NCBI RefSeq assembly: GCF_033807575.1
Contig: NC_084704.1
Span: 10,191,056-10,255,055, forward strand
Origin: Cydia pomonella
Taxonomy: Eukaryota > Arthropoda > Insecta > Lepidoptera > Tortricidae
Direction of reading: 5' to 3'
DNA: 64,000 nt
Shown in pieces: positions 1 through 13,500 of the stretch; positions within the stretch are counted from its first letter, which is position 1; each line of letters begins with the position of its first letter. A program made the position numbers and the translations under genes. The notes beneath the pieces were generated by a model. It had not been told where the DNA came from and searched no databases. It saw only the letters and a program-made list of their open reading frames with translations.

Positions 1-1389
1 GAGAACTAGAACTTGCGTAACATTTGGTCGTTCTAATTGTCATCGTTTTTTAATTGTTTTAATTTAATTTTCATCTTCGGATGGTAATTAGGTCGGAGCA
101 CCAGTAGCCGGCAGTCACCGCGCGACAACCGTGACCACCGCCGCGAGCGGCCCGGGAAACAACGTGATAAAAAACAAAAACAGTACAGAAAATAAAGTGA
201 ATCTTAAAACCTTGTAAAATGAGAGCAGATTAAATATAAAGGTTGGGAACTCTTGACACATTTGGACAAAAATACTAAGCTTCTGGTCAAACTTTTTAAA
301 TTGTTAATGTCAATAATTATGGTACATTTAACCATGCTTCTTGCGTCTCTCACTGAGCGTACGCGTGAGTGAGATGGATGTGCGTGTTTGGGAATGCGAA
401 TATCATGGTTTTTTTTATGCTTTTGTGTTTTAATAATAAAAAAAGTAAACGCTGAGTATCAAACAATGTTTTTAAAAATAATTTCTATATTTTTATTTTT
501 TGTGCAAGATTTATTATAATTTTTTAAAGCGCATTTTAGCTATTTTTTTCTATCAAGCGAAATTCAAAAACTCAGGATTCGAATCGCTGAATTCTCTAGA
601 GAAAGGCCTCAAGATTGCTAATTAAATATTAGGAAACCGTATTGTGATCTAAAAACTACTCGACTTTTCAAAAACTCCGTTTTCAAAACCTACTGGATCT
701 TATATAATGATTCTTTATTAACAATAACAATATACAAAATGGAAATATACAGATGATTACTATAACTAGCTTATATCTAAAATAGGCCCTTGAGGCATTG
801 TTCCAAGGATGCTGGCGGAATTTCCTCGTTGTATCGCAATACTGATACGTTGTGCGAGGAAGCCGCCAGGTCTTCGATCGCCAGTTACGTCAACCAGACG
901 TTTCGCAATTTGGCTGGACCTTACGTTAGTGTGATATTCAACATCAGTGATGAGATAAAGTATGTAAATTAAGTTTACAACAAGCTTAAACTTTAAGTAA
1001 TTTTAATTAAACTTTGATTAAGTTAATAACATATACTAGAGAACATTTTTAATAACAGTCAGTCAGTCAAGTTTCAATATAAGTACGAGACATAAACATC
1101 AACATTGTCTTCCCTACCCCTTTGTATAATGAAATACTATTTTGAGCTTAATTATAAGAATTTGTGTTGACCAATACGTATAAAACCAGTAAAATATTTT
1201 TACTTCGTAAAAACTTTAATTGGCGCCATCGTTACATAATGCTACCGATCATAATTCATGGGTTTTTAATGGTTCGAAGAGAAAATATTCAAAAAAATCG
1301 GCTAGCGTTCCGAGGTCTCCGCACATACCTACTATAGTACCTATACACATTTCTTATCAGGCGTTCATTTAACTGAGCTAAAATACAAA
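1..1389. other. Intergenic, no gene recognised
   Basis: No coding exon could be supported here. Positions about 85-165 are noticeably GC-rich in an AT-rich background, which could be a promoter or a 5' untranslated exon of a gene lying to the left, but nothing decides this. Positions about 700-905 hold one copy of a dispersed repeat (listed separately). The remainder is AT-rich sequence without a recognisable signal. Confidence 0.4.
700..905. repeat. Dispersed repeat with internal hairpin (copy 1)
   Basis: This shares a long similar stretch, in opposite orientation, with 35010-35160. Both contain 'aggcccttgaggcattgt' or its complement, followed by an imperfect hairpin built from 'gctggcgg..ttcctcg' and 'cgaggaagccgcc' around 'gtatcgcaatactgatac'. 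A shorter relative may lie at 2785-2830. The short open frame at 790-972 falls inside the repeat and is not taken as a gene. Confidence 0.6.
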
Positions 1390-2037
1390 AAGCGGCCAAG
1401 TGCGAGTCGGACTCGCCCATGAAGGGTTCCGTACCATTTATGACGTATTAAAAAAAACTACTTACTAGATCTCGTTCAAACCAATTTTCGGTGGAATTTT
1501 GCATGGTAATGTACATCATAAATTTTTTATTAGGTTTATCATTCTCTTATTTTAAAAGTTACAAGGGGGGGATACACATTTTACCACTTTTTAAGTGTCT
1601 CTCGCGCAAACTATTCAGTACCCCTAGTGTAAATAAATTCGATTTTGAAACGTGACGTACGCGTTTGCGTTTAGTCTAATTTTGTATTGGATTTAGAAAG
1701 AGCGCGCCAAGCGGGACGTTTTGGAAACTCAAAATCCTATACAAAATGAGACTTAACGCAAACGCGTTCGTCACGTTATGATGTCGATAAAATGTACACT
1801 AGGGGTACAGTTTAGAAAAAAAAAATATTAGAGACCTCAATATTATTTTTGAAGACCTATCCTCCACACGTATGGGTTTGATGAAAAAAGATTTTTTGAG
1901 TTTCAGTTCTAAGTATGGGGAACCCCCAAAATTTATTGTTTCGGAAAAAAGTGGCTGTGACATAAACGGACAGACAGACGGACATGACGAATCTATAAGG
2001 GTTCTGTTTTTTGCCATATGGCTACGGAACCCTAAAA
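1390..2037 (+). repeat. Interspersed repeat family 1, near full length
   Basis: The element runs from 'gcggccaagtgcgagtcgg' and 'gaagggttccgtacc' to 'cggacagacagacggacatg' and 'ggctacggaaccctaaaaag'. Its two ends carry complementary gggttccg motifs. Other copies are at 4702-4790 (end only) and, inverted, at 39266-40135. I recognise this as a common lepidopteran repeat but cannot assign its class. The open frames inside it (1799-2017, 1872-2075) are repeat sequence. Confidence 0.75.
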
Positions 2038-4532
2038 AGCCATACTTACCTACTTATGAACAAGTTGTTAATTAGTGGTAGTCATCTCTCTCTACTCGTA
2101 TCACTCTCCCATATTCGTGCGAAAATGACAGTTGCGTTTTGTTCGCTACGAGGAATAAGCACTTTCCGTGCCCATGTCGAATTTGCAGGGCCATATGTAT
2201 TGTAAAACGTTGCACTTGTGAGATACACGTGCGAATAGGTAATTCGCAACTCGTGACGATTTAAAATTGATCACCAAAGTGGGAAAACTTTCCTCACTTG
2301 TATCGTAAATAACGATTGTATTCTATTATATTGTAATAGGTAGACTTTCTTGACTAGGTTTTTTCGTGTGTTCGAAGCCGTACATAGTTTTATATAGATT
2401 TTTTTTTTTTAAAACGCATTTTGATTAAGTATATTTTTTCTGAATAACCGCTCTGAAACTCTAAATACCGTTCTAGCCTGTGTCAGTCTTTAGGAATATA
2501 AGTATTTTTAATCGTATAGAACAAAGAATCTGTAGATATACATATCGTATCGACTCGGCGATAGACTTGTGCTTATTTTTGATATCCTAAGCAACTTTTT
2601 AGTACTTACCTACCTATCTGTAACCAAAACCAATGTCTAGTCTAGTATTATAATGATATTCGAAAGATAATACGTAAATGCGCTGTTAACCTTTTATTTG
2701 AGGTGCTTGGCGTGGTTCCGATAGCCTTGAACTTATACTCGTATATATATATATTTTAACTACAATTAACTAAACTAAAACTAATAGCCCCGTGGCATAG
2801 CGCCGAGGATGCTGGCAGTATCCCCGGTCCCATCCACCAGCATTTTATATTTTATTTAAATATTTCTAATAACCGTAAATCTACTATAGCCCAAACTATG
2901 GTCACAAGTTCAAAAGGAAACTAAGTATTTTAGTCCGAGTTTTTTCTTCCATTTATATAGGTATAAACTTTGCATTTGAACCACAACAATGTAATAAAAG
3001 ACACGCCGAACGAAAAAGTTTATTTGTGGACCGAACCATAGTTGGGAACTCTGGATGGCTTTATGGAACTTGAAATGATCATAAAAAGTACTTATATAAA
3101 CATAGCATATCAGATTTTTGTCTTATTGATCATACGTGGCCTGCCTCAACAAGCCAACATTAAGATGCAATAATCACTTGTGGTCTTTATACATTTTTTG
3201 TTAATGGCTATAGATACAAAATCAATTAAAACCTATTTTAAACCGGCTCTTCAAAAATTACTCATTGATAATGAATTAATCAACAAATACATTAAAGGGG
3301 CGCTTTGTAAAATTACTTGTTTGATTATTCAAAAACTATAAAATTATCATGTCAATTAATAATATAGCGAGTTTACGAAATATTACTAAATAAAAATTAT
3401 TAACGAATAGCTGAACTTCATGTTAGTTAAGAGGGATTTGTTTTTTTTTATCTAAGTAACAATAGGCTTAAATGTTATTAGGTACATAATTTATTTTCAA
3501 CTTCTTGGTAAGTATAAATAATTGAATCTAATTCTCATGTTATTGAATTATGTACATAGGGTTAGCTTAAGTTTACGCTAAAATAAATGTAATTTTGCCT
3601 GAAATCTATGATGAAAGAATTTTTATTCAATTTATTACCCTAAAACACTTTGTATATAAGTAACACTAGCAGTATTAAAAATTGTAAACTTTCGAGTATA
3701 TGATATTCTCTAGAATCTAGAATCATATCTATCGTAAAGTCTAGATAGATTAGATACATTATCCTCCTTACTTTATTTTGATAACTCAAATATTTATGCA
3801 CTAGAATAACAACGCATTTCAGTATTTGCTTTAGATAACTAATCCTTTGCTGTAGGCACACTTTCTATAATAGCTGTAGGTAATACTTCAGTTAAGGGGC
3901 TTTTCAAAACAATATTTTGTTAAATCTAACTGTCTATCATATGTCACTAAACGAGTTAACAGATGGCATTAGAAATATCTAATTTCCGATAGTATCATAA
4001 TATGTTAAATCAACCATTGCGCATATTGATATCAGATGCTTGTTTGCCACCGACATGGTATAAAAAAAAGTCCACCTACCAGAGGCATGCACGATTTCCA
4101 CCAAACGGGCGAAGTCAGAGCGCATCTTACTGCAAGATCCTAACACAGTAGATACTTTCCGATGGCACGTCGCAGACGGGAATAGCTACCATTTAAATAC
4201 GGAATTAATTTATTGACCACTAAAGTCATAAAATAATTTAACAGGTTTGACCAAGAACTACAAAAACGCTCGATATAAATAAATCTGTATTAATAAGACA
4301 ACGCACGTTTTAATTAATGACATAAGTATTTTTTAAATGTCTCAGAAGTGCCCGCCTTAATTTTGTTATTGCAAATATAGCTTAGATAACTGTTATTGTT
4401 CGGTAAATGTCGAGTGCGCAATAAAGTATATTATATTTAGTATGGTTTAATTGCACATAGAATAAGTTAAACAAGTCAGACGTTGTTGGAAGTGTGCGAG
4501 ATTTGGTGTGAAGTGGTATTTACAACGAAAAA
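2038..4532. other. Upstream region of the first sugar transporter
   Basis: No gene was recognised. The stretch contains a repeat piece at about 2185-2320, related to 19370-19510 ('gcgaataggtaattcgcaac'), and a short LINE 3'-tail-like fragment at about 4030-4068 ('gcttgtttgccaccgac' followed by an A run). The promoter of the transporter that starts at 4533 should lie near the right end, but no convincing TATA box or initiator could be singled out. Confidence 0.4.
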
Positions 4533-7500
4533 ATGACACAATCACAGATACGTGAAAACAAATCTCCGATCAGCAGGACGAGAGTTGTCGGCTCACAGGT
4601 GTGTATATTAATTTTAAATGATTTATTTTATTAATAATTCCTTTATTTAATTGCGTAGGTTAACGTAACACGATCTCGTGTATACAACGCTTTGCTTTTT
4701 AGGGTTCCGTAGCCAAATGGCAAAAAACGGAACCCTTATAGATTCGTCATGTCCGTCTGTCTGTCCGTTTATGTCACAGCCACTTTTTTTTTGTACATGT
4801 ACCTAATATGAATGGATGGAAAATTAAATAATAATCTACCAAGTACGTATCACACAATGTATTATGGTTCCGTATCTGTCTTCTTCCTAGCGTTTTGTCC
4901 CGGCATATTGTCACGGCTCATGGGAGCCTGGGGTCCGCTCGACAACTAATCCCAAGATTTGGCATAGGCAGTGGTTTTTACAAAAGCGACTGCCATCTGA
5001 CCTTCCAACCCAGAGGGTAAAATTTGGCCTTGTTGAGATTAGTCCGGTTTCCTCACAATTTTTTCCTTCACCGAAAAGCGACTGGCAAACATATCATGTT
5101 GATATTAGTGTTTTGTAAACATTCCTTACAATTGTTGCTATGGAAAAATATGTATTTAATTTATCGACCAAGTTATGTTAAATTATTTACACAGACTTTA
5201 AATATATATGTATGTATAATGTTTCTTTCTTAGTTTATATATATATATTAGTTAAGTTTTATTAAAACCAAAAACACACTTAAAAATTAACAAACTTAAA
5301 ATAAAATGTAACCTAAAATTAAAACTACCTACAAAACTAAAATTAAAACCTACAATAAACAAAAACATAATAAATAAACTAGTACATTATGATACAAGTG
5401 TGCTAAGTTGGTCATTACACACGAGGCGATATTGTGCGCGCGAGCTGTAGGTAAGCGAGCGCGCAATAAGAAAGCCGAAGTGGGAACACACTTACGAGGA
5501 AAAAACAAAACTTATAAATTAGATTTACTTTTGTCAAAACAGTAAAAGTACAATTCTCAACATGGTGGCTTACACTTTTAACATCGAATAATTGCACCAA
5601 AGCGTGCTGGGCTTTGTAGGCACTTATTCGCCAGTTCATTGAAGTAAGCCACCAACACGTTTTCCAAGAAAGACTGGAAGTTTTTGCTGATTTTCCATTG
5701 AATAAAAGTTTCATATGCCGCCAATTATTTTTCACTCGATTTTGATGGTAAAAGGCTATCGTTCTCGGCTCTTGCTTCTATTAGTATTACTGGCAGCGTC
5801 AATTTTCTGTTCTTCATTTTCAATGCTTGAAAATGTCATTTTATTCAATATATAAATTATAAACATGCAAAACTATTCCAATTTTATGACAAATATGGAT
5901 ACCCTGACCTATAATTGTTGAACTTATTTTTGTGTTTTTACTAATATTGATGTAAAGAACAAGATTCCTCAGCTTTATAGCTCTGAGTTTATTTATAACT
6001 TGATTTATGCTGTAAATTTTTGATGGTTATTGAATATTTAAACATTATAAACTTATCAATAGGCCCTTACTACAAGAAATATAAATATTATTGTTAGTTC
6101 CAAACTAGTTTTATTCCAATACGCAGCAGGTAAAATTCCAAATCCAATTTAGCTTCTGTAAGAATCATTTAGATAAAGATGGTTTGCTACGTTACCATAA
6201 ACTGAAATATATATATTTATTTATTACTTAATTCGTTAATTAGATTCTGAAACGTGATTTTACTATAATTTATTTCTATAAACGTAAATCAGGCATTTTT
6301 TTTCCATTTATACACGACTATTTAATTTATTAAAAACGTTTAAGTCAAATTAGGTAGCCCTTCCTCTTCCTCGCGTTGTCCCGGCATTTTGCCACGGCTC
6401 ATGGAGGCCTGGGGTTCGCTTGACAACTAATCCAAAGATTTGGCGCAGGCACTAGTTTTTACGGAAGCGACTGCCATCTGACCTTCCAACCTAGAGGGTA
6501 AACTAGGCCTTGATGGGATTAGTCCGATTTCCTCACGATGTTTTCCTTCACCGAAAAGCGACTGGTAAATATCAAATGATATTTCGTACATAAGTTCCGA
6601 AAAACTCATTGGTACGAGCCGGGGTTTGAACCCGCGACCTCCGGATTGCAAGTCACGCGCTCTTTTACCGCTAGGTCAAATTAGGTAGCCAAAGAACATC
6701 ATTTTGGAAAGGTATACCTTAAGACACAATAAAACCTGGAGTACTGGATAATCAAGATAATAATTATTATTAGATAACAAGACAATTATGGTAAATTGTA
6801 TCCATCCGAAAGCTGTTCTATGTGTGTATTTACGGCGTTTCCTCCACTTACCTTTATTTGTCTGATGGGCATAAATAGGTTAATAGTACAATCTACAATG
6901 GCCATTTATAGATGTGAAATGGTAGAAGGTCCAGAGGTCAATGCTCCATCAATTCCGTTCAATTTAGCAGCGTATTGACAGATGATGCCTACCACTCTTG
7001 CCTAATGTTTAAAATGTTAGTTTTACCTTCAAATCGTCTTAAATTGCGTGCTGTAGCATATTTAAAACAAACCAGACTTCTACTATCAGGAACAAAAACC
7101 ATGGATCCTGCGTCTCCCTATAGGTAAGTAATCTAATTTCGATATCGGATATAAAAATATTACAAGAAAGTTAAACTATGGCATAAATATTAAAGTTAAT
7201 TTATAAAAAGTAAACGTCATTTTTAAAAAGTTGTAAATGTTGTCAACCTAACTAGTTTCAAAACCGGTAATTGAATAATAAAAACTTGCATACTTAACGT
7301 TAGTCATTAAATCTGTGTTGTACATTGAAAACATCAATTACAAAAGAGTCCATCAAATCAACCGCTTCCCCGTAACTTTCATTTACAAGGGCTATCAGTA
7401 AATATCATGCAATGCACAATGTACATCACTTATATCACAACTACCTTCGCAGCGCTTTGCACGTGTTTTCACTAAGAAGGAAAGATTTTTTGCAATAGCT

Positions 7501-10500
7501 CAAAAACGGTTTAACTGGTCATATTCACTATAGTTTTCATTGGAGGGTGGGAATGGACACATTTTTCTTTTCACAGCTATTATTTACATAAATATTAACT
7601 TGATAGAAAATCAGTATTTGAAGACGTTTATTTTGTATCCAACGAAAACCCACACTAGAGAATTGAAGTAAAAAAAATCTTCGCTTTACATGTACCTTAA
7701 CCTAACCTAAAAAAAGTTTGTCACAGAGCAAAGCCTCAGATGGACAGACAGACGGACATGCCGAGACTATAAGGGTTCCTAATTGACTACAGAACTCTAA
7801 ACAGTGGAGTTAAATGCAGTACACTTATCTAAATTTAAAATTCTGTGCTTAATGTATACATTTTATTGCTGTTCACCCTTCAAGTTATTTCATTACTTAG
7901 GTATCTATGTATTAAATTTATTCATAGTAGTATCTAGTCAAAAAAGGTACCTACACATTATTCCTTAGAAAAATAATATAAAGCGATGCGTGTAAAATAC
8001 GCAAAACTACAAGAATAATTATTTTTAGATTGCCACCCGTGCTTCCGTAAACAAATAAAAAAATAAGTAATTAAAAATAAATAATTCATTTATTTAAGTA
8101 AGTTTTCCTTTACCTATTAAATTGTTGGTTTATGTATTTGTAACTTCCCTAAGCAGGGCAAAGAAGCCCTTGATCTGACAACCAGTTGACGAACCGGTCG
8201 TGAGTCTGTCCTTTACCTTGGCTCTATCAATTGACCTCTAATAGATATTAATCGGTTTTCTGTTTGATGCATACCAATTGTTCAGTAATTTAATTACAAT
8301 CGAACAACAGTCATTGTTAATAGGTTTATCAGAGCCGAAAAGAAAGTTTAATATTACCTTATTGAACTCATCGTCCTTATAACTCGTAGATGAAAACTTA
8401 TATTAATAGGTTAATCACCGATCAATCGGTCATCGAACTTTAAACTCTTTTAATTACGCTTCAAAAAACTATGAACGCTGCATTTTGTAGGATTCCGTAG
8501 TCAACTAGGAACCCTTATAGTTTTGCCATGGCCGTTTCTGTCCGTCTCTCCGGTCGAGGTTTTGCTCCGTGGTTGTAAGTGCAAAGCTGCAATTTGGCAT
8601 GGATATATAAATCAATGCCGATAAAGTGGTAAAGTTGAGACGCTTTTCATACAGATTTTCGTACATTGACCTGCCTGTTGCTATCTCAATTGCACGTGCA
8701 TAATTATAGTGCTGTCCCGCCCATGATGGCGCTTGCTTGTCAATGTCACAGTGCGTGTGCGAGCTTCACAGCAATACAATTATACGCGTGAAAACGCGTC
8801 GTCACTAGATAGTACTAGATTTCGAAACGTCTTAGTGATCTCTAGTTTTAAGTCTTTAAGTGGATTTTTTTGTCAAAACTAGCTTTTGCAAAGTGTTTTG
8901 GTGAAAACTATTTTTCACTAATTATTATTACAATTTTAGTTACAATTACTTTCAACTAGGGAAAACGCGTTTATTTATTTATTTAATCTTTATTGCACAA
9001 AAGAAAAAATACAGGTAGAAAAAAGAAGTGGAGATAAGATACCACCTTGAGGCACGCCAGTCGCCAGATCACACCAGTCAGACAAAGGCCGGTCAACTCG
9101 GACTGCTGGCGGCCTCACAAGTAGGCAGCAAACCAGTTAAGGGCTATTTCAGACATACTCATATGTATGAGCAAAGCAAGTAGAATGCCATGGTCAACGG
9201 TATTAAACGCGTTAGAAAAGTCAATAAGAATAAGCACCGTGACCATTTGCCTCTCCATGCCTCGCCTGATGTCTTCCGTTACCTTGAGAAGCGCAGTACT
9301 GCTTCTTCTTACATATTTTCTTTACGGGTGGGATCAACCTGACCAGTACACGGCCCATTTTTCCTTCAAGGAATTTTTGAATGACAGTGGTTATGCATGG
9401 CGGTTGTGCAGTAGGTACATATAAGTTTGTTTTTTTTTTTTTGACGTTTTGAGATTAATACCGAAGGTCGTCTGCTGGTATAGGATTTCTTTGTTACTTT
9501 TTTTCATTGAGCACACAAGTGACACAAGTACGATTTTAATTTGTCGCTGTTGAAAGACATCATTCTCGTTTAGCACAATTGGAATAGGACAAACCTCGAA
9601 ATCTCTGGAACAGTACAGAATTGTTGTATGTATGTAAATTAAATTTGGAATTCATATTTATACAAATTTCCTATTTAGAAAATAGCGCTTAATCGGGGTT
9701 CAGCAAGTATTTTTTATAACAAGATGTATTTTTTCCGCAAAGATATCTAGGACTTTTTTTATGTAGAACTGAATAAGCTTTAATGTTACCTTACACCCTA
9801 TTTTCAAAGAGAACGTAGATTTAGAGGTTCTCGAGCTCCCCAAATGTCAAATGGTGTGAGCTTGAAAAAGGGACGTATAATTTATACCGGCTGTTTCCTC
9901 TAACACGAGCAAATAAGTAAAACATGTATTGTACTTCTCAAACGATGACACTTTTGTTCAATAACTATTTAAAAATTTATTAACTCTTTAGATTTCTTAT
10001 TTTTCATACTAAATAAATATTGTCTTCAACATACAATTTTCAAATCTAAGTTAATAATTTTAAACATTAAACGTTTTCTTTCACTGCGTCATTTCTAAAT
10101 GAACTTTCATTATTGCCCACTTATTAGGAGCATAGTTGTGAGGCACGGATGTATAGTAGTTTTTTATTGTCATTATATTCCAGGTGTTAGCATGTCTGGC
10201 GCTGGACCTGCTACTAGTGGGCCTCGGCATGTCCATAAGCTTCGTGACAATGGTCCTGCCAGAAGTACTGGACGCCAAGGAGGGTCTCTCTATCAACGAG
10301 AAACAAGCCTCATGGTTTGGTAAGACACTATTTTATTATGTCAATATATTTTCTTATTCGCCTCTCAGTTCTACTCCTATCTTTTCAAGTCGTTTTTAGC
10401 CAAGAGCAAATAATAATATTTAAAAGAGATTTTTGTTGAGATTTCATCTCAAAACTTTTTTGCCAGCTATAACTATAGGCCAACTAATTAAATCCCTTAT

Positions 10501-13500
10501 ACTATTTCTAACAAACTACATATTTTTTACGTATATAATTATTCTTTGTAGATTTTTAACTGATAATTTAAAGTGACAATTATGCAACTATAACTCTTGC
10601 ATCAAAAAGGACCCATTATACCCCGCTGCACCTAAACTTTTTTATACGATTCTTCTTTCTTATCTTTTATGCCACACTGTATCACGAGGTTTTCAATCAA
10701 TTTAGGTTATATTATGTCATAAAGGATGACTCTCGCTAGACCGGGCCGGGGCCGGGCCGAGGCATCCGAGATCGGTAATCATGACGGCTGATCTGTAATC
10801 ACGTGGTGCTTTCCATAGAAAACGAAGCGCCGGAACCTCCGACTCGGCCCCGGCCCGGTCTAGCGTGAGTGCTTTACTAGAGATTACCGCAGCAAAATTA
10901 TAGATAGCATTAGACGACTAGGGAACAAATTAAATTATAGTATTAAATACTCTGATTTGTTTTATTTCTGGAACTAAAGGCAGAAAAATCTGGTTCTAGA
11001 CGGAAAGCTAGCTCTGGAAAATGGTACTCACATAATAATTAGAGCAGCGAAACTTGACAGTTAGTTTGCTATACTAACCTTATTAATAGATCAGTTCACC
11101 TGGCAGCTGTTCATTAGTAGATGTCAAAGAATGAAAGCCACTTGAAGGAAGCAAGTTATAAGAGCTTTGGGTGTGGTGGTCTGGGTATATTGAAGGAAAT
11201 TATGTATTTAATTCAAATAAAACATTACCAGAGGTTTCTGTTGGGAAATACAAAAGCCGGATCACATCTAATGTTATACATTTTCTTCACCTGCGGTTTT
11301 CCTTTCCGCAATAATGCGTAATGTTATTTCTCCAAGTAAGTGTAAGTGTCTCATCATCCTGTAATGTTATTTAGTCTAACGATAAAATAAAAGACTAGCC
11401 CTTTAGAAATGAGACAACTTCGGAACCTTCCTCATTCTTTGGCATTCCTATTTTCCAACTAAAAAGTTTTGCTGGCCTATCATTGTGACCGTCACCGGTA
11501 AATGGGCTGCCAGGAGCCTGAATCCAATAATAAGAATAACTAGTACCTATAGATACGAACTATCAAATTTCGATGCTCTCATTATCATGTACCATTTTTC
11601 GGGGCTAGCTCTTAGTCTATTTGATCCCAGCGTTGGGCATTGGAGGCCTTGGTCACTTCTTTTTGTATATGACGGCTATTTCAGTTTATAGTAACAACTT
11701 TTCTATTAGAATTTAAAGTTAGCGATTAAATATATCTCCTAAAGTATTATATATGTGTATACTATGCAAGGGGTCGCAACAGAAATACTATACCAAGTAC
11801 AATTTAAGCGTAGTAAAAGACGGAACCAATAGCAAAATAATGTAATGTAAATTTTTACATATCCTTGAAACACCAGTGACCGGTTGTTAGATTAAAACTA
11901 GTCTTAGGCATATATTTAGCTAATTTATTTTGTAGGTGTTAAGTTGGCATTTATTCAGTTCAGTCCAGTTCAGTTCAGTTCAAATATACTTTATTCCTGT
12001 AGGCCTAACAACAAGCACTTATGAATAGTAAGAGAGTATTACATATAATTATCTTAAGCTAATTGTCAGAGCAATTTATTAATATAAATATTATTCCATA
12101 ATACTATTATTCTTCAGAACATTATACCTACGCACAACACCTATAAATCGATTTCAATAATTCATTTTCATTACTACATATCCAGAAGAAATCTCTCATA
12201 AGTATTTTAACAGGTTATACACATACGATTTATACGTATAACCAGGAAGGAAGGCCAGTATTGTTGCGCCTAGATTTTCCATCATGACAAGGCAAAAGTA
12301 GAATGCAGTATAACTTTATTGATTGAAGCTGTCAGAATAATTGCAACAATCAACAAAATTATTACCGAACGCAAACGAAAACTGAACCGCAAACTAATCC
12401 AGATTATCCATTGATTAGGTAACTTGAGTCCAATATTATGTTTGAGTGCGCAAAGTATTCTTGGGTGTCAGATTGCTTCCGGTGGAGAAGCCATGTCAGT
12501 GTCTTCTACGCATGGCCTGGTTCGGACTCAGACCTCGAATATGTAATGAAACCAAACGCCACTGTATACAGAGATGATATGATTTCAAACCATGATAAAT
12601 ATATTTACTTCAAATTACATAATACAATTAGGTATATTTATTTAAAATGATTGGTAATTACTTACTTAGTTGGGTAAGATAGGTAAGTAGATAATTAGGT
12701 AATACGAGTATCTTTTCTTACATGTTCCTACAAATTCCCACACTTCCAATAATCAAACAGTATTTAGGGCCAGTCTCACCAAACCGTTACCGTTGAAGCG
12801 TTCACATTTTGTTTTCAATAGGAGGTTTCATGATCAGTCTGTCAAGTGCGATTAGTGCAACCAAAGAGAATCTTAAATAGAGGTGCATTGTCAAAGAAAA
12901 TTTTGTAACGACGTAAATTTACTGCCATCTTTCGACACATAATTAAAACTTTTAGAACACAATATGACTTTGATCCTTATTTTTTCACTGATATGTATTC
13001 AATTTTTTAAATATCAAAAAATGACCCCCTCTTACCGGGCACTTCCTAAAGGTTATGGCGCTATCGCTCGAAACGATTCTGCTATACCTTTGGCCTTTGA
13101 TCTATTATATGGGGCCACATTTTGATATTTAACAAATTCAACACATATCAGTGAAAGAATAAGGATCAAAGTCAAATGGCGTTGTAAAAGTTTTAATTAT
13201 GTGTCGAAAGATGGCAGTAAATTTACGGCGATACAAAGTATTCTTTGACAATACGCCTGTATTTCAAATTATCTTTGGTGCAACTGGCTGAAATAAATAG
13301 CTAAGTTGGAAACATGTATTACGTAGGTATTGTTTTTCTACTTGTTTACATACCTTTTAAGACTCAATGGTGCTCATATTGTGTTTTCTAATAAATTAAT
13401 TAATTTCTGTATAAACCAGTTTATTAATATTGTTGTCTTACTGATCCAACTTTTGGTCATTGTCACGTAGTTTTTTTTTTTTGCTTTATCAACTCCGTTT

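Noticed and set aside
6796..6978. Sixty-residue plus-strand frame in transporter A intron 1
   Set aside because: No similarity or splice signals in a suitable phase; AT-rich intron sequence gives such frames by chance.
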